57,889 nt of DNA from Phenylobacterium sp. (GCF_030646615.1 NZ_JAUSLG010000025.1:1-57889); one strand, 5' to 3'; counted from the first letter of the stretch, positions 30,688 to 40,947 are shown. Notes: generated by a model from the sequence alone, not told the origin. Made by a program: numbers and translations.

Positions 30688-32133
30688 ATGACCGCATCCG
30701 CCGAACCGACCCATGAGGACATGCAGCGCGTCCTCGCCCGCCAGAAGGCCGCCCAGCTGGCCGAAGGCCCGCCCTCGGCCGAGCTCCGCGCCGCGCGGCT
30801 GGACCGCTGCATCGACCTGCTGGTCGATCATGCCGAGGCCATCGCCGAGGCGATCAATGACGATTTCGGCTCCCGCTCCAAGGCGGTCACCGGCCTGACG
30901 GACGTCGCCGCCTCCATCGGCCCGCTGAAGCACGCCAAGGCCAATCTGCGGAAGTGGATGGCGCCGGAGAAGCGCAAGACGACGCCGGCGATCCTCGGCC
31001 TGTTCGGCGCCAAGGCGCAACTGCAGTTCCAGCCCAAGGGCGTGGTGGGCGTGATCAGCCCCTGGAACTTCCCGGTCAACCTGACCTTCGGGCCCCTGGC
31101 TGGCGTCCTGGCGGCGGGCAACCGGGCGATGATCAAGCCTTCGGAGTTCACCCCGAAGACCTCTGAGCTGATGAAGACCATGTTCGCCAAGGCCTTCAGC
31201 GAGGACGAGATCGCCGTCTTCACCGGCGGACCGGAGGTGGGCCGGGCGTTCTCCAGCCTGGCCTTCGACCACCTGATCTATACCGGCGGCACGGCGGTGG
31301 CCCGCCACGTCATGCGGGCGGCGGCCGACAACCTGGTTCCCCTGACCCTGGAGCTTGGCGGCAAGAGCCCCGTCATCCTGTCGGAGGGCGCCGACATGGG
31401 CCTGGCCGCCGCCCGCATCATGGCCGGAAAGACCCTCCACGCCGGGCAGATCTGCCTGGCGCCCGACTACGTCCTGGCCCCCGAAGGCCAGGTCGGCGCC
31501 TTCGTCGAAGAGGCCCGCGGCGCGGTGGCCCGCATGTTCCCGACCCTGAAGGACAATCCCGACTACACCGCCATCATCGCCCAGAACCACTATGATCGGA
31601 TCACCGGCTATATCGAGGATGCCCGGGCCAAGGGCGCAGAGGTGGTCGAGCTCAATCCCGCCGGCGAGGACTTCAGCCAACAGCCCTTCCGCAAGATCCC
31701 ACCGACCCTGATCCTCAACCCCACCGACGACATGGCCGTCATGCAGGAGGAGATCTTCGGCCCCGTCCTTCCGGTGAAGACCTATCGCGGGACGAAGGCC
31801 GCCATCGACTATGTGAACAGCCATGAGCGGCCCCTGGCGCTCTACTGGTTCGGGACCGACGAGGCCGAAAAAGACCGGGTGCTCACCCAGACCACATCAG
31901 GTGGGGCGACGGTCAACGACGTGATCTTCCATGTGGCCCAGGAGGACCTGCCCTTTGGCGGGGTCGGCCCCTCGGGCATGGGCTCCTATCACGGCCATGA
32001 CGGCTTCAAGGAGTTCAGCCACCGCAAGTCAGTCTACAGCCAGCTGAAGAAGGACATCGGCCCCCTGCAGCGGATGCGGCCGCCGTACGGGCCAGCCATC
32101 GCCGGCTATCTGAAGGGCGCCGTCAAACGCTGA
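30688..32133 (+). CDS. calB: Coniferyl-aldehyde dehydrogenase-type ALDH
   Basis: A 481-residue NAD(P)-dependent aldehyde dehydrogenase. The catalytic cysteine is Cys256 (AGQICLAPDYVL) and the general-base glutamate is Glu222 (LELGGKSP). The context QICLAPDYVL, instead of the usual GQxCxA, is that of the coniferyl-aldehyde/fatty-aldehyde class. The C-terminal SHRKSVYSQ fits too. CalB oxidises coniferyl aldehyde to ferulate in lignin-derived phenol breakdown; other long-chain or aromatic aldehydes are possible. The start follows AGGAGAG. It converges on the kinase gene across a 16-base gap. Confidence 0.85.
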   Translation: MTASAEPTHEDMQRVLARQKAAQLAEGPPSAELRAARLDRCIDLLVDHAEAIAEAINDDFGSRSKAVTGLTDVAASIGPLKHAKANLRKWMAPEKRKTTPAILGLFGAKAQLQFQPKGVVGVISPWNFPVNLTFGPLAGVLAAGNRAMIKPSEFTPKTSELMKTMFAKAFSEDEIAVFTGGPEVGRAFSSLAFDHLIYTGGTAVARHVMRAAADNLVPLTLELGGKSPVILSEGADMGLAAARIMAGKTLHAGQICLAPDYVLAPEGQVGAFVEEARGAVARMFPTLKDNPDYTAIIAQNHYDRITGYIEDARAKGAEVVELNPAGEDFSQQPFRKIPPTLILNPTDDMAVMQEEIFGPVLPVKTYRGTKAAIDYVNSHERPLALYWFGTDEAEKDRVLTQTTSGGATVNDVIFHVAQEDLPFGGVGPSGMGSYHGHDGFKEFSHRKSVYSQLKKDIGPLQRMRPPYGPAIAGYLKGAVKR

Positions 32134-32149
32134 CGCCTAGACTTTGAGT

Positions 32150-33181
32150 TTAGAGCCTGGCTCGACCGTGCTGCGCAGCGCCGAGGTCCAAGATCGAGAA
32201 ACTGTCTTCCGTCGCCAGGGGGATGTGGATGACGCACCGCACGCCCTCGGCGGAAAAGTCGATGTGGGTGCGGCCATCCCCATCCTGCCCGAAACTCCGG
32301 GCGATCAGGCGCATGCCGAAACCATCCTGGCCCTGGGGCGGCGCGATCGGAATCGGACCACCCCGCTCGGCCCACAGAAGCGTCATCCGCCGGCCGCCCG
32401 CGCCGTCATGGGCGAGGTTCCAGCTCAGGCTCACCCGGCCCTCGGGAACCGACAGGGCGCCGTGCTTGATGGCGTTGGTGGTCAGTTCGTGCAGCACCAG
32501 GGACAGGGGCACCGCCTGTTGCGGACTGAGCAACACCCGCGGCCCGTCCACCTCGAAGCGGTCATCCTCGGCCTGAACATGGGGGGCGAGCGCCCGCTCC
32601 ACGATCGTGTGCAGGTCGGCGCCGGCCCAGTTGTCATCGACCAGGACGTTATGGGCCTCCGCCAGGGCGATCAGGCGGTCGGTCAGGGCCCGGCGGGTGC
32701 GCAGGGCGACGCCTTCGGCGCGCAGGGTCTGCTCGATGATCGACTGGACGGTGACCAGGGTGTTCTTGATCCGGTGGTTGAGTTCATTGAGCAGCAGGAC
32801 CCGCTGGTCCTCCGCCAGCTTGGCGGCGGTTTCGTCACGCAGGACCTTGATCAGCTCGGGGCGGTCGCCCAGGCGCATGGTCACCCCGTTGGCCCAGAAG
32901 CGGCGGCCGTCCTTGCGGCGATGCCAGCGGGTGTCCTCGGCGCGGCCCAGGCTCAGGGCCCGATGGAGTTCGGCCTGGGGCACCCCAGCGGCGATATCGG
33001 AGTCCAGGAACAATTCCTCGAAGCTACGCCCCACCACCTCATCCGCCGGAAAGCCGAAGACATGCTCGGCGCCCGGCGACCAGGCGATGACCCGCCCCTC
33101 CGGCGTGAGGGTGAGGACGGCATAGTCGCGGGCGTTGTCGAGGATCAGATAGGCCAGGTCGGGATCGATCACGGCGCTCAC
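32150..33181 (-). CDS. PAS-domain HWE-family sensor histidine kinase
   Basis: About 343 residues from a GTG at 33181. The frame is open upstream to an ATG at 33295 and beyond, but those residues look unrelated and neither start has a good ribosome-binding site, so the start is uncertain. A single PAS domain (about 8-120) begins YLILDNARDYAVLTLTPEGRV. The H-box NELNHRIKN holds His136, the N-box is HELTTNAIKHG and the W-x-E motif is LLWAERGGP, so it is an HWE kinase. There is no membrane segment. Soluble PAS-HWE kinases often act in the alphaproteobacterial general stress response or in light/redox sensing. It is divergent from aroK. Confidence 0.87.
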   Translation of the reverse strand: MSAVIDPDLAYLILDNARDYAVLTLTPEGRVIAWSPGAEHVFGFPADEVVGRSFEELFLDSDIAAGVPQAELHRALSLGRAEDTRWHRRKDGRRFWANGVTMRLGDRPELIKVLRDETAAKLAEDQRVLLLNELNHRIKNTLVTVQSIIEQTLRAEGVALRTRRALTDRLIALAEAHNVLVDDNWAGADLHTIVERALAPHVQAEDDRFEVDGPRVLLSPQQAVPLSLVLHELTTNAIKHGALSVPEGRVSLSWNLAHDGAGGRRMTLLWAERGGPIPIAPPQGQDGFGMRLIARSFGQDGDGRTHIDFSAEGVRCVIHIPLATEDSFSILDLGAAQHGRARL

Positions 33182-33298
33182 CCGGTTTGTTGAGTTGAGC
33201 ACAGCAACGTTCGAACGCGGGAAAGGTGTCGGCGTCGGCGTCTGGCTTCGCGTCGCGGTTGGCGCGGACCGGGCGGCTCGTGTAAAGCCTTGCATTTC

Positions 33299-33847
33299 AT
33301 GGATCGCTACGCCCCCCTCCGCACCCGCACCATCGCCCTCGTCGGCCTGATGGGAGTCGGCAAGTCCAGCGTGGGCCGCCGGCTCGCCAACGCCCTTGAG
33401 CTGCCCTTCCGGGACGCTGACGCCGAGGTCGAGGCCGCAGCCGGCCGCTCGATCAAGGAAATCTTCGCCGAGCTGGGCGAGGCGGCCTTCCGCGATGGCG
33501 AACGCCGGGTCATCCAGCGCCTGCTGGAAGAGCCCCCGCACGTTCTGGCCACCGGCGGCGGGGCCTTCATGAACGACGACACCCGCGCTTTGCTGACGTC
33601 CCAGGCCCTGGTGGTCTGGCTGAAGGCCGATCTCGACCTGCTGGCCCGGCGCGTCGGACGCAAGGACACCCGGCCCTTGCTGCAGGATTCCGATCCCCTG
33701 ACCGTGCTCAAGAGCCAGGCCGAGATCCGCTATCCGTTCTATGCGCAGGCCCATGTGACCGTGGAGACCGGCGACACCGCCCACCACGTCACGGTGGGCC
33801 AGGTGATCGAGGGACTGACCCGCTATCTGGAGGGCGACAAGGCATGA
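33299..33847 (+). CDS. aroK: Shikimate kinase
   Basis: A 182-residue kinase that phosphorylates shikimate at O3. Walker A is [14 protein letters not shown] (residues about 16-29). The shikimate-binding [18 protein letters not shown] and ATGGGAF segments and the lid arginine in [11 protein letters not shown] are present. The ATG at 33299 is chosen over a TTG three codons earlier. The aroB ATG overlaps its stop (ATGA), so aroK-aroB-CNNM form one tight operon. Confidence 0.95.
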   Translation: MDRYAPLRTRTIALVGLMGVGKSSVGRRLANALELPFRDADAEVEAAAGRSIKEIFAELGEAAFRDGERRVIQRLLEEPPHVLATGGGAFMNDDTRALLTSQALVVWLKADLDLLARRVGRKDTRPLLQDSDPLTVLKSQAEIRYPFYAQAHVTVETGDTAHHVTVGQVIEGLTRYLEGDKA

Positions 33848-34971
33848 GCGCGGCGGTGAATGTCGGCCTGGGCGACCGAGCCTACGAGGTCATGATCGGT
33901 CCCGGCCTCGTGGCCGGCGCCGGCGCCCACATCGCGCCTCTGCTCAAGCGTGGCCGGGTGGCGGTGATCAGCGACGAGACGGTCTGGCGCCTGCATGGGG
34001 CGCGGCTGACGCAAGGCCTGGCGCAGGCCGGCGTGGCGGCGAGCCCCATCCTGGTTCCGCCGGGCGAAGGCTCCAAGAGCTTCGAGATGCTGGCGAGGGT
34101 CAGCGACGACCTGCTGTCCCTCGAGCTCGACCGGGGCGACCTGATCGTGGCGTTCGGCGGCGGCGTCGTGGGCGACCTCGCCGGCTTCGCCGCGGCCATC
34201 TACAAGCGCGGCGTCGACTTTGTTCAGATCCCCACCACCCTGCTGGCCCAGGTGGACTCCTCGGTGGGCGGCAAGACCGCCATCGACACCCCCCGGGGCA
34301 AGAACCTGATCGGCGCCTTCCACCAGCCCCGGCTGGTCCTGGCTGACCTCGACGTCCTGGCCACCCTGCCCGTCCGCGAGATGGGCGCCGGCTATGCCGA
34401 GATCATCAAGTACGGCCTGCTGGGCGACTTCGCCTTCTTCGAATGGCTGGAGACCGCCGGTCCCAAGGTGATCGACCGCGACGCCGCAGCCCTGGACCGG
34501 GCCGTGCGCCGCTCGGTGGAGATGAAGGCCGAGATCGTCGCCCAGGACGAGCGCGAGGCCGGCCGCCGCGCCCTGCTCAACCTCGGCCACACCTTCGGCC
34601 ACGCCCTGGAGTCGGAGACCGGTTACGGCGACGCCCTGCTGCACGGCGAAGCGGTGGCCATCGGCATGGCCATGGCCTTCCGGTTCTCCGCACGACAGGG
34701 TCTGTGCGCCGGCCAGGACGCCGAGCGCGCCCAGGCGGCGATCGCCGCGGTGGGCCTGCCGGTGCGGCTGGACCAGTTGGCTGGCCACCCGTTCGACGCC
34801 GCTCGCCTGCTGGCCCATATGGGCCAGGACAAGAAGGCCGAGGGCGGGCGGCTGACCTTCATCCTCGCCCGGCGCCTGGGGGAGGCCTTCGTGGCCCGCG
34901 ACGTCGATCCCGCGGCCATCCATGAGTTCCTGATTGCGGAGGGCGCCGGTTCAGCCGGCGCGGCGGCATGA
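33844..34971 (+). CDS. aroB: 3-dehydroquinate synthase
   Basis: A 375-residue NAD- and metal-dependent enzyme, second step of the shikimate pathway. It has the NAD-binding [23 protein letters not shown], the catalytic [19 protein letters not shown], and metal ligands in [20 protein letters not shown] and [11 protein letters not shown]. Starts and stops overlap the neighbours by four bases on each side. Confidence 0.97.
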   Translation: MSAAVNVGLGDRAYEVMIGPGLVAGAGAHIAPLLKRGRVAVISDETVWRLHGARLTQGLAQAGVAASPILVPPGEGSKSFEMLARVSDDLLSLELDRGDLIVAFGGGVVGDLAGFAAAIYKRGVDFVQIPTTLLAQVDSSVGGKTAIDTPRGKNLIGAFHQPRLVLADLDVLATLPVREMGAGYAEIIKYGLLGDFAFFEWLETAGPKVIDRDAAALDRAVRRSVEMKAEIVAQDEREAGRRALLNLGHTFGHALESETGYGDALLHGEAVAIGMAMAFRFSARQGLCAGQDAERAQAAIAAVGLPVRLDQLAGHPFDAARLLAHMGQDKKAEGGRLTFILARRLGEAFVARDVDPAAIHEFLIAEGAGSAGAAA

Positions 34972-36257
34972 TCACAGCGATCCTCGTCGGCCTGGCGCCG
35001 GCCATCGTCATCCTGCTGTTCTTCTCGGCGGTGATCTCGGCCACCGAGACCTCGATGACGGCGGCCAGCCGCAGCCGGATGCACCGCCTGGAGCGGGATG
35101 GCGACAAGGCCGCCGCCCGGGTCAACAAGCTGATCGGCAACCAGGAGAAGATGATCGGGGCGATTCTCCTCTCCAACAACGCCATCAATATCGGCGCCTC
35201 GGCGCTGGCCACCACCGTGCTGACCGCCGCCATCCCCGGGGCGACGGGACCGCTGATCGCCACGGTGGTGATGACCGCCCTGGTGGTTATCTTCGCCGAA
35301 ATCCTGCCCAAGACCCTGGCCATCGCCCAGCCCGACCGGGCCGCCCGGCTGCTGTCGATCCCGGCCACCTGGGTGGTGAAGATCTTCGGCCCGCTGGCCA
35401 ATGGCGCCCAGTGGGTCGTGCGCCTGACCCTGCGCCCCTTCGGCATCCGACTGGACATGGCCACCGACGTCCTGGCCGCCCACGAGGAGATCCGCGGCGC
35501 GGTGGACTATCACCATTCCGAGGGGCTGGTGGAGAACCGCGACCGCCTGATGCTGGGCGGGGTGCTGGACCTGGCGGACATGGATGTGGGCCAGGTGATG
35601 GTCCACCGGAAATCGATCTCCATGATCGATATCAGCATGCCGGTGCGCGAGTTCGTGGCCGCGGTGCTGGGCAGCGCCCACACCCGCATGCCGGTCTATC
35701 GGGACGAGCCGGAGAACATCGTTGGCATCCTGCATGCCAAGGACCTGCTGCGGGCCATGGCCGAGACCGACGGCCGGATCGACAGCCTGGACATCGCCAG
35801 CTTCCTGCGCGAGCCCTGGTTCATCCCCGACACGACCAACCTCAAGGACCAGCTCAACGCCTTCCTCAAGCGCCACACCCACTTCGCCCTGGTGGTGGAC
35901 GAGTATGGCGGCCTGAAGGGCCTGATCACGCTCGAGGACATCCTCGAGGAGATCGTGGGCGAGATCGAGGACGAGTACGATGTGGCCGTGCCGGGCGTGC
36001 GGCCCCAGCCGGACGGCTCGGTCAATGTGGACGGCTCGGTGCCCATCCGTGACCTGAACCGCGCCATGGACTGGGAATTGCCCGATGAGGACGCCGTGAC
36101 GGTGGCGGGCCTGGTGATCCACGAGGCCCAGACCATCCCGCGGGTGGGCCAGACCTTCATCTTCCATCGGCACCGCTTCCAGATCGTCCGGCGCGAGCGC
36201 AACCAGATCACCGCCCTGCGGGTCTCGCCACCGATCGAAGCGCCGGTGGAGGACTAG
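34968..36257 (+). CDS. CNNM/DUF21-CBS family membrane protein (HlyC/CorC type)
   Basis: A 429-residue protein. Four membrane segments in the DUF21 domain (about 3-140) include [23 protein letters not shown] pair follows (about 200-325; [29 protein letters not shown]) and a CorC/HlyC C-terminal domain ends the protein. The family includes magnesium/cobalt transporters; older names call them hemolysins. It is tightly linked to aroB (ATGA overlap), an arrangement seen in several alphaproteobacteria although it is not an aromatic-pathway enzyme. Confidence 0.88.
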   Translation: MITAILVGLAPAIVILLFFSAVISATETSMTAASRSRMHRLERDGDKAAARVNKLIGNQEKMIGAILLSNNAINIGASALATTVLTAAIPGATGPLIATVVMTALVVIFAEILPKTLAIAQPDRAARLLSIPATWVVKIFGPLANGAQWVVRLTLRPFGIRLDMATDVLAAHEEIRGAVDYHHSEGLVENRDRLMLGGVLDLADMDVGQVMVHRKSISMIDISMPVREFVAAVLGSAHTRMPVYRDEPENIVGILHAKDLLRAMAETDGRIDSLDIASFLREPWFIPDTTNLKDQLNAFLKRHTHFALVVDEYGGLKGLITLEDILEEIVGEIEDEYDVAVPGVRPQPDGSVNVDGSVPIRDLNRAMDWELPDEDAVTVAGLVIHEAQTIPRVGQTFIFHRHRFQIVRRERNQITALRVSPPIEAPVED

Positions 36258-36328
36258 ACTGCAAGTCTTTGGCGCGGTTCGTCCGATAACCGGTTTCCAA
36301 TTACCAGAACCCGGCCAGGCGCGGGGCG

Positions 36329-36353
36329 GGAACCCAAGCGCGGCTATAGCGTT
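36329..36353 (+). promoter_or_regulatory. EcfG-type general stress promoter
   Basis: GGAAC (36329-36333), 16 bases, then CGTT (36350-36353). This matches the alphaproteobacterial general-stress sigma consensus GGAAC-N16/17-CGTT. The predicted transcript starts near 36360 and runs into the single-domain receiver gene with a leader of about 155 bases. Confidence 0.6.
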
Positions 36354-36386
36354 TTCTGCGACCGGGCCGGAGGAAGACGTCTGAGC

Positions 36387-36518
36387 ATGAGTATCGCCAG
36401 AGCCAGGGCGCAAGCCAGCAAGATCCCTGCGGCGCTGTCGCCTCGCGCCCTTTGCATTTCTCCAAGCTATGCTGCAACACTTGCCGGCCGCGCTGGCCTC
36501 CTGGAGCCTCGTCTATGA
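36387..36518 (+). CDS. Possible 43-codon leader ORF coupled to the receiver gene
   Basis: An ATG-initiated frame of 43 codons starts 27 bases after the predicted transcription start and ends with a TGA that overlaps the receiver ATG (ATGA). GGAGG lies about 13 bases before the ATG, which is far. Codon use (AGA, AGT, AGG) is unlike the neighbours. It may be chance or a leader peptide controlling the receiver; I treat it as doubtful. Confidence 0.2.
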   Translation: MSIARARAQASKIPAALSPRALCISPSYAATLAGRAGLLEPRL

Positions 36519-36889
36519 CCGACCTCGCCAAGCTCGCTGGCCTTCGGGTTCTCGTCGTCGAAGACGAGATGATGGTTTCGATGCTGATCGAAGACATGCT
36601 CAGCGATCTCGGCTGCAAGGTGATCGGGCCGGCCTCGCGGCTGGAGGAAGCCATCGCTCTGGTGGGATCGAGCGAGCTGGATTGCGCCGTGCTCGACGTG
36701 AACCTGGGCGGACAGCCGATCTTCCCCCTCGCCGATATCCTGCGGGAAAAGGGCGCGCCCTTCGCCTTCGCCACCGGCTATGGCGATGCCGGCCTGCGCG
36801 ACGTCGACAAGGGCACGCCGGTTCTGCAGAAGCCCTTCCGCGAGAGCGACCTGGCCCGCATCCTGGGCGAACTCCACGCCCGCGTCTGA
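36515..36889 (+). CDS. Single-domain response regulator, FATGUY-type receiver
   Basis: A 124-residue stand-alone receiver. Acidic pocket residues Glu16-Asp17-Glu18, phospho-acceptor Asp61 (AVLDVNL) and Lys107 (QKPF) are present. The segment FAFATGYGD (about 83-91) is the hallmark of the alphaproteobacterial FAT-GUY receivers, which often pair with HWE or HisKA_2 kinases and lack the usual threonine switch position. There is no output domain, so it acts by phosphotransfer or protein contact. An EcfG-type promoter lies upstream. Candidate partners in this window are the PAS-HWE kinase and the phytochrome kinase. GGAG sits about ten bases before the ATG. Confidence 0.88.
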   Translation: MTDLAKLAGLRVLVVEDEMMVSMLIEDMLSDLGCKVIGPASRLEEAIALVGSSELDCAVLDVNLGGQPIFPLADILREKGAPFAFATGYGDAGLRDVDKGTPVLQKPFRESDLARILGELHARV

Positions 36890-36908
36890 GCCGAAACGCC
36901 CCGCCGCT

Positions 36909-39158
36909 TCAGGGCAGGGCGGCCAGGACCTTTTCCGGCGTTAGGGGATATTGCCGGATCCGCGCGCCGCAGGCGTTGTAGACCGCATTGGCGATAGCCG
37001 CGCCTGCGCCCGCAATGCCGAGTTCGCCCACCCCCTTGATCCCCATGGGATTGGCCTTGTCGTCCACCTCGTCGAGGAACATGGCCGAGAGATCGGCGAT
37101 GTCGGCATGGGCGGGCACGTGATAGCCGGCCAGATCCTGGGCGATGAACGAGCCGTAGCGGGGATCGACCGCGTTGTACTCGTGCAGGGCCGTGCCGACG
37201 CCCCAGATCATGCCGCCGGTGATCTGGCTCATGGCGGTCTTGGCGTTCAGGATTCGGCCGGCGGCGAACACCCCGAACATGCGGCGCAGGCGCACCTCGC
37301 CGGTGTCGGGATCGACGCCCACCTCAGCGAAATGGGCGCCATAGGTGTGCTGGGAATAGTCGCGGGCGTCGGCGGCCGGCGTGATGGAGCCCTCCACATA
37401 GATCCCGTCCGGCGCGGCGCGCGCCACCAGGCGATCCAGCGGCTCGGCGCGGTTGTCGACGGCGATATGGCCGCCGCCGAAGGTCACCAGCTCCGGATCA
37501 TCGCCATACAGCGGCGAGTTGGGATCGCCGGTGGCGAGTTCGGCCAGGGCCGTGCGCAGGTTCATGCCGGCGGCGAAGGCCGCAGAGCCCGCCGTGGCCG
37601 CGCCGAACTGGCCGCCGGAGCCCGGGGCCGGCGGGAAGTCTGAATCCCCCAGCTCCACCTTCACCTGGGCCAGGGGCACGCCGAGCGTCTCGGCGGTGAT
37701 CTGGGCGAGGATCGTATAGGTGCCGGTGCCGATGTCGGTCATGCCCTGGCGCAGGGTGATGGTCCCGTCGGCGTCGATCCGCACGCCCGCCTTGGCCGGC
37801 AGCAGGAAGTTGCCGCGGATGGCCGCGGCCATGCCCAGGCCCACCAGCCAGCGGCCGTCGCGGACCTGACCGGGCTTCGGGTGGCGGCGGTCCCAGCCGA
37901 ACCGCTGGGCGCCTTCGGTCATGCAGCGGACCAGCTGGCGGGTGCTGAAGGGCTTGCCGGTTTCGGGATCGGTTTCCGGTTCGTTGCGCAGGCGCAGCTC
38001 GATGGGGTCGAGGCCGAGTTGCTCGGCCAACTCGTCCATGGCGCATTCCAGGCTGAGCATGCCCGAGGCCTCGCCGGGCGCCCGCATGGGGCCAGCCGCA
38101 GGGATGTCGAGCTTGACCAGGCGGTGGCCGGTCAGCCGGTTAGGCGCCGCATAGAGGCTGCGGGCGAAATTGGCCGCATGTTCCGTGAACGGCGTTTCGC
38201 GGCGGCAGTGAGTCACCGCCTCCAGGGCGAAGGCGTCGAGGCGGCCGTCGGCCTGGGCGCCCAGGCGAACCCGCATGTGTACGGCCGGGCGATGGATGGT
38301 GGCCTGGAACATCTGCTGACGGGTGTAGGCGACCTTGACCGGCTGGCCGAGTTCGCGGGCCGCCAGGGCCGCCAGCGTCAGGTCGTCATAGGCCTGGCCC
38401 TTGCCGCCGAAACCGCCGCCGATATAGCGGGTCACCAGGCGGACCTGGGTCGAGGGGATCATCAGGGTCTCGGCCAGGGTGTGCTGGCCGCCCTTCACCA
38501 TCTGGATCGAGGTGTGAACCGTGACGTTGTCGCCATCCCACCAGGCCGTGGTGGCGCAGGGCTCCATCTGGGCGTGGTTCTGCAGCGGGCTGACATAGGT
38601 CTCGTCCAGGCGGACGGGGGCGCCCGCAAAGGCGGCCTCGAAGTCGCCGACCCGGACGTCTTCTTCGCCCTCGGGCTGGTCGGCCGCATCGAGGTTGTCC
38701 TCGAAGATCAGGTCGGCGGGCTCGGCGGCGTAGTCGAAGCGCACCAGGGCCGCGGCGGCCTTGGCGTTCTCCAGGGTGTCGGCGACGACGAAGCCCACAT
38801 GCTGGCCGAAATGCTCGATCCGCTCGGCCAGGGCCGGATTGGAGCCCCGCTGGCTGCGGGGATTGATCTTCGCCCCGCGTTCGCCCTGGGCCGGGACATT
38901 GTGCGGGGTCCAGACCAGCAGGACTCCAGGGGCCACCCGGGCCTCGGAGATATCGGCCAGGGTGACCGTACCCTTGGCGATCGGCGAGGCGATCAGCACC
39001 CCATAGGCCGGCGGCGAAGGCGCCTCGACCTCATAGGCGAAGGGGGCTGACCCGGTCACTTTCAGCCGGCCTTCGTAGCGATCGACGCCCTTGCCGATCA
39101 GGCCGCCGCGGTTCTCGCTGATGGGGGTCGGCGCCGCCCAATCCTTGACCGAGCTCAT
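36909..39158 (-). CDS. paoC: Molybdopterin-binding large subunit of aldehyde oxidoreductase (xanthine dehydrogenase family)
   Basis: A 749-residue molybdenum cofactor subunit. It has the aldehyde oxidase a/b hammerhead (about 20-130) and Mo-binding domains; the catalytic glutamate is Glu712 in [11 protein letters not shown]. Motifs such as GGGFGGKGQ and [12 protein letters not shown] contact the cofactor. Family size and the two companion subunits match PaoC/YagR, which oxidises aromatic aldehydes to acids. Its ATG overlaps the paoB stop. No MoCo-insertion chaperone gene (XdhC/PaoD type) is seen beside it in the window. Confidence 0.9.
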   Translation of the reverse strand: MSSVKDWAAPTPISENRGGLIGKGVDRYEGRLKVTGSAPFAYEVEAPSPPAYGVLIASPIAKGTVTLADISEARVAPGVLLVWTPHNVPAQGERGAKINPRSQRGSNPALAERIEHFGQHVGFVVADTLENAKAAAALVRFDYAAEPADLIFEDNLDAADQPEGEEDVRVGDFEAAFAGAPVRLDETYVSPLQNHAQMEPCATTAWWDGDNVTVHTSIQMVKGGQHTLAETLMIPSTQVRLVTRYIGGGFGGKGQAYDDLTLAALAARELGQPVKVAYTRQQMFQATIHRPAVHMRVRLGAQADGRLDAFALEAVTHCRRETPFTEHAANFARSLYAAPNRLTGHRLVKLDIPAAGPMRAPGEASGMLSLECAMDELAEQLGLDPIELRLRNEPETDPETGKPFSTRQLVRCMTEGAQRFGWDRRHPKPGQVRDGRWLVGLGMAAAIRGNFLLPAKAGVRIDADGTITLRQGMTDIGTGTYTILAQITAETLGVPLAQVKVELGDSDFPPAPGSGGQFGAATAGSAAFAAGMNLRTALAELATGDPNSPLYGDDPELVTFGGGHIAVDNRAEPLDRLVARAAPDGIYVEGSITPAADARDYSQHTYGAHFAEVGVDPDTGEVRLRRMFGVFAAGRILNAKTAMSQITGGMIWGVGTALHEYNAVDPRYGSFIAQDLAGYHVPAHADIADLSAMFLDEVDDKANPMGIKGVGELGIAGAGAAIANAVYNACGARIRQYPLTPEKVLAALP

Positions 39159-40108
39159 TGGCCGTCTCCTGCGCCGGTGGTGGTGAGGCAGGCGGCGCCC
39201 AGGCGCGCCATCAGCTTCAGCTTGTAGTCGTTGTGACCGTCAGGCCGTGCAGCCCTCAACTCAGCGTCCATGGCCTCGGCGGGGCTGGCCCCCTGCTCCA
39301 GGGCCAGCTCGGCGGCTTCGGCGCGCCAGGGCTTGTGGGCCACGGCGCCCAGGGCGACCCGGCCGCCGGCCACCGCCACGCTGCCGATGGCGAAGGCGTA
39401 GGAGGCTCGCTCGCGCGCCTTGCGATAGATCTGGCCGCCCGGCGGGGGCGGCGGCAGGACGACGGCGGTGATCATCTCGGCCGGACGCAGCTCGGTCTCG
39501 ACATGGGGGGTGTCGCCCGGCAGGCGGTGGAAGCCCTCCAGGGCCAGCACCCGGGCCTCGCCGGCGCCGGACTGCGTCTCGACCTTGGCGTCCAGGGCGG
39601 TCAGGGCCACGGCCATGTCCGAGGGATGGGTGGCGATACAGGCGTCGCTGGCCCCGAAGATGGCGGTGTTGCTGGAGATGCCGCCGATGGCGGCGCAGCC
39701 GGCGCCCGGCGCGCGCTTATTGCAGGGCTTGGAGGTGTCGTAGAAATAGGGGCAGCGGGTGCGCTGCAGCAGGTTGCCGGCGGTGGTCGCCTTGTTGCGC
39801 AGCTGGCCCGACGCCCCCGACAGGATGGCTTGGGCCAGCGCCGGATAGCGGGCGCGGACGCGCGCGTCGGCGGCCACCTGGCTGTTGGTGGTCATGGCGC
39901 CCAGGCGCAGGCCGCCTTCTGGGGTGTCCTCGATCTCGGCCAGGGGCAGGCGGCTGACATCGACCAGGTGGGTCGGCTGCTCGATCCGCAGCTTCATCAG
40001 ATCAACGAGGTTGGTGCCGCCGGCCAGGAAGCGGGCGCCGGGGATTTCGGCCACCAGGGCCAGCGCCGTGGCCACATCGCCGGGGCGCTCATAGGTGAAG
40101 GCCTTCAT
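39155..40108 (-). CDS. paoB: FAD-binding subunit of aldehyde oxidoreductase, with extra [4Fe-4S] insert
   Basis: A 317-residue FAD subunit. The FAD-binding loop [14 protein letters not shown] (about 27-40) is clear. The insert [23 protein letters not shown] places Cys119, Cys129 and Cys138, the pattern of PaoB/HcrB-type subunits that hold an additional [4Fe-4S] cluster absent from ordinary xanthine dehydrogenases. The start at 40108 overlaps the stop of the iron-sulfur subunit gene (ATGA), and its own end overlaps the large subunit start. Confidence 0.9.
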   Translation of the reverse strand: MKAFTYERPGDVATALALVAEIPGARFLAGGTNLVDLMKLRIEQPTHLVDVSRLPLAEIEDTPEGGLRLGAMTTNSQVAADARVRARYPALAQAILSGASGQLRNKATTAGNLLQRTRCPYFYDTSKPCNKRAPGAGCAAIGGISSNTAIFGASDACIATHPSDMAVALTALDAKVETQSGAGEARVLALEGFHRLPGDTPHVETELRPAEMITAVVLPPPPPGGQIYRKARERASYAFAIGSVAVAGGRVALGAVAHKPWRAEAAELALEQGASPAEAMDAELRAARPDGHNDYKLKLMARLGAACLTTTGAGDGQ

Positions 40109-40608
40109 GCCAGGCCTCCGGCGGTGCGAATGGCCGCCAGGATTTGCGGATAGGCCGAGCAGCGGCAGAGATTGCCGCTCATGCGCTCGCGGATTTCTTC
40201 GTCGGTCAGAACGATATCGGCGGTGAGATCTTCCGTCGCCAGGCTCGCCCAGCCGTCGGCCGCCTCCTTCAGCATGCCGATGGTCGAGCAGATCTGGCCC
40301 GGCGTGCAGTAGCCGCACTGGAAGGCGTCCTGCGCCAGGAAGGCCGCCTGGACCGGATGCAGGGTCTCGTCCTGCGCCAGCCCCTCGATGGTGGTGATCT
40401 CGTCCCCCTCATGGGTGACCGCCAGCGACAGGCAGGCGTTGATCCGCCGCCCATTGACCAGGACCGTGCAGGCCCCGCACTGGCCGTGGTCGCACCCCTT
40501 CTTGGAGCCCTTGAGGTCGAGTCGTTCGCGCAGGGCGTCGAGCAGGGTCGTGCGCGGATCAAGGTCCAGGCTGGCGGCCTGGCCATTGAGCGTGAAACTG
40601 GTCTTCAA
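40105..40608 (-). CDS. paoA: [2Fe-2S] subunit of aldehyde oxidoreductase
   Basis: A 167-residue subunit with two [2Fe-2S] clusters. The plant-ferredoxin-like site uses Cys39, Cys44, Cys47 and Cys59; the helical-bundle site uses Cys98, Cys101, Cys148 and Cys150. PaoA of enterobacteria has a Tat signal and is periplasmic, but this protein starts directly with the ferredoxin domain, so the complex is probably cytoplasmic. The start is a TTG at 40608 with GGGGAG seven bases before it; a TTG five codons upstream would overlap this site. Confidence 0.87.
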   Translation of the reverse strand: MKTSFTLNGQAASLDLDPRTTLLDALRERLDLKGSKKGCDHGQCGACTVLVNGRRINACLSLAVTHEGDEITTIEGLAQDETLHPVQAAFLAQDAFQCGYCTPGQICSTIGMLKEAADGWASLATEDLTADIVLTDEEIRERMSGNLCRCSAYPQILAAIRTAGGLA

Positions 40609-40627
40609 CGGGCGTCTCCCCAAACGC

Positions 40628-40647
40628 CGGGCGGAAAATGACGCCCG
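40628..40647 (-). terminator. Candidate weak terminator between bolA and paoA
   Basis: CGGGCG and CGCCCG form a 6-bp stem with an eight-base A/T-rich loop, 27 bases after the bolA stop on the minus strand. There is no T-run, so termination is uncertain. Confidence 0.3.
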
Positions 40648-40674
40648 AACAGACTTCTATGTTTTTGAACGCGC

Positions 40675-40947
40675 TCAGGCCTCGCCGGGCGCCAGGGCCT
40701 TGAGCGACAAGGCATGGACCGGGCCGGCCATCTCCTCGGCCAGCGCCCGGTAGATCATGCGTTGCCGAGCGACCTTGGGCGCTCCGGCGAAGGCCTCGGC
40801 CTCGATCAGAACGTTGAAATGGCTCTCTCCGCCAGGCCGGGCGCCGGCATGGCCGGCATGGCGCGAAGACTCATCCTCGATCACCAAGCGGGTCGGCGAA
40901 AAGGCCTCGGTCAGTTTTTGTTGGATGGCATCGAATATGGCGCCCAT
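40675..40947 (-). CDS. bolA: BolA-family protein
   Basis: A 90-residue protein with the class II KH-like BolA fold. The conserved helix and strand signatures SHFNVLIEAEAFAGAPKVARQRMIYRAL and HALSLKAL are complete. BolA proteins bind monothiol glutaredoxins and take part in iron-sulfur homeostasis, and some act as regulators. It is divergent from the J-domain gene across 53 bases, a neighbourhood kept in many alphaproteobacteria, usually beside cobS-cobT. Confidence 0.92.
   Translation of the reverse strand: MGAIFDAIQQKLTEAFSPTRLVIEDESSRHAGHAGARPGGESHFNVLIEAEAFAGAPKVARQRMIYRALAEEMAGPVHALSLKALAPGEA

Noticed and set aside
33182..33295. N-terminal extension of the PAS-HWE kinase to the ATG at 33295
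   Set aside because: The extra residues are low-complexity and lack homology signals; the PAS domain begins just after the GTG at 33181. The choice remains uncertain.
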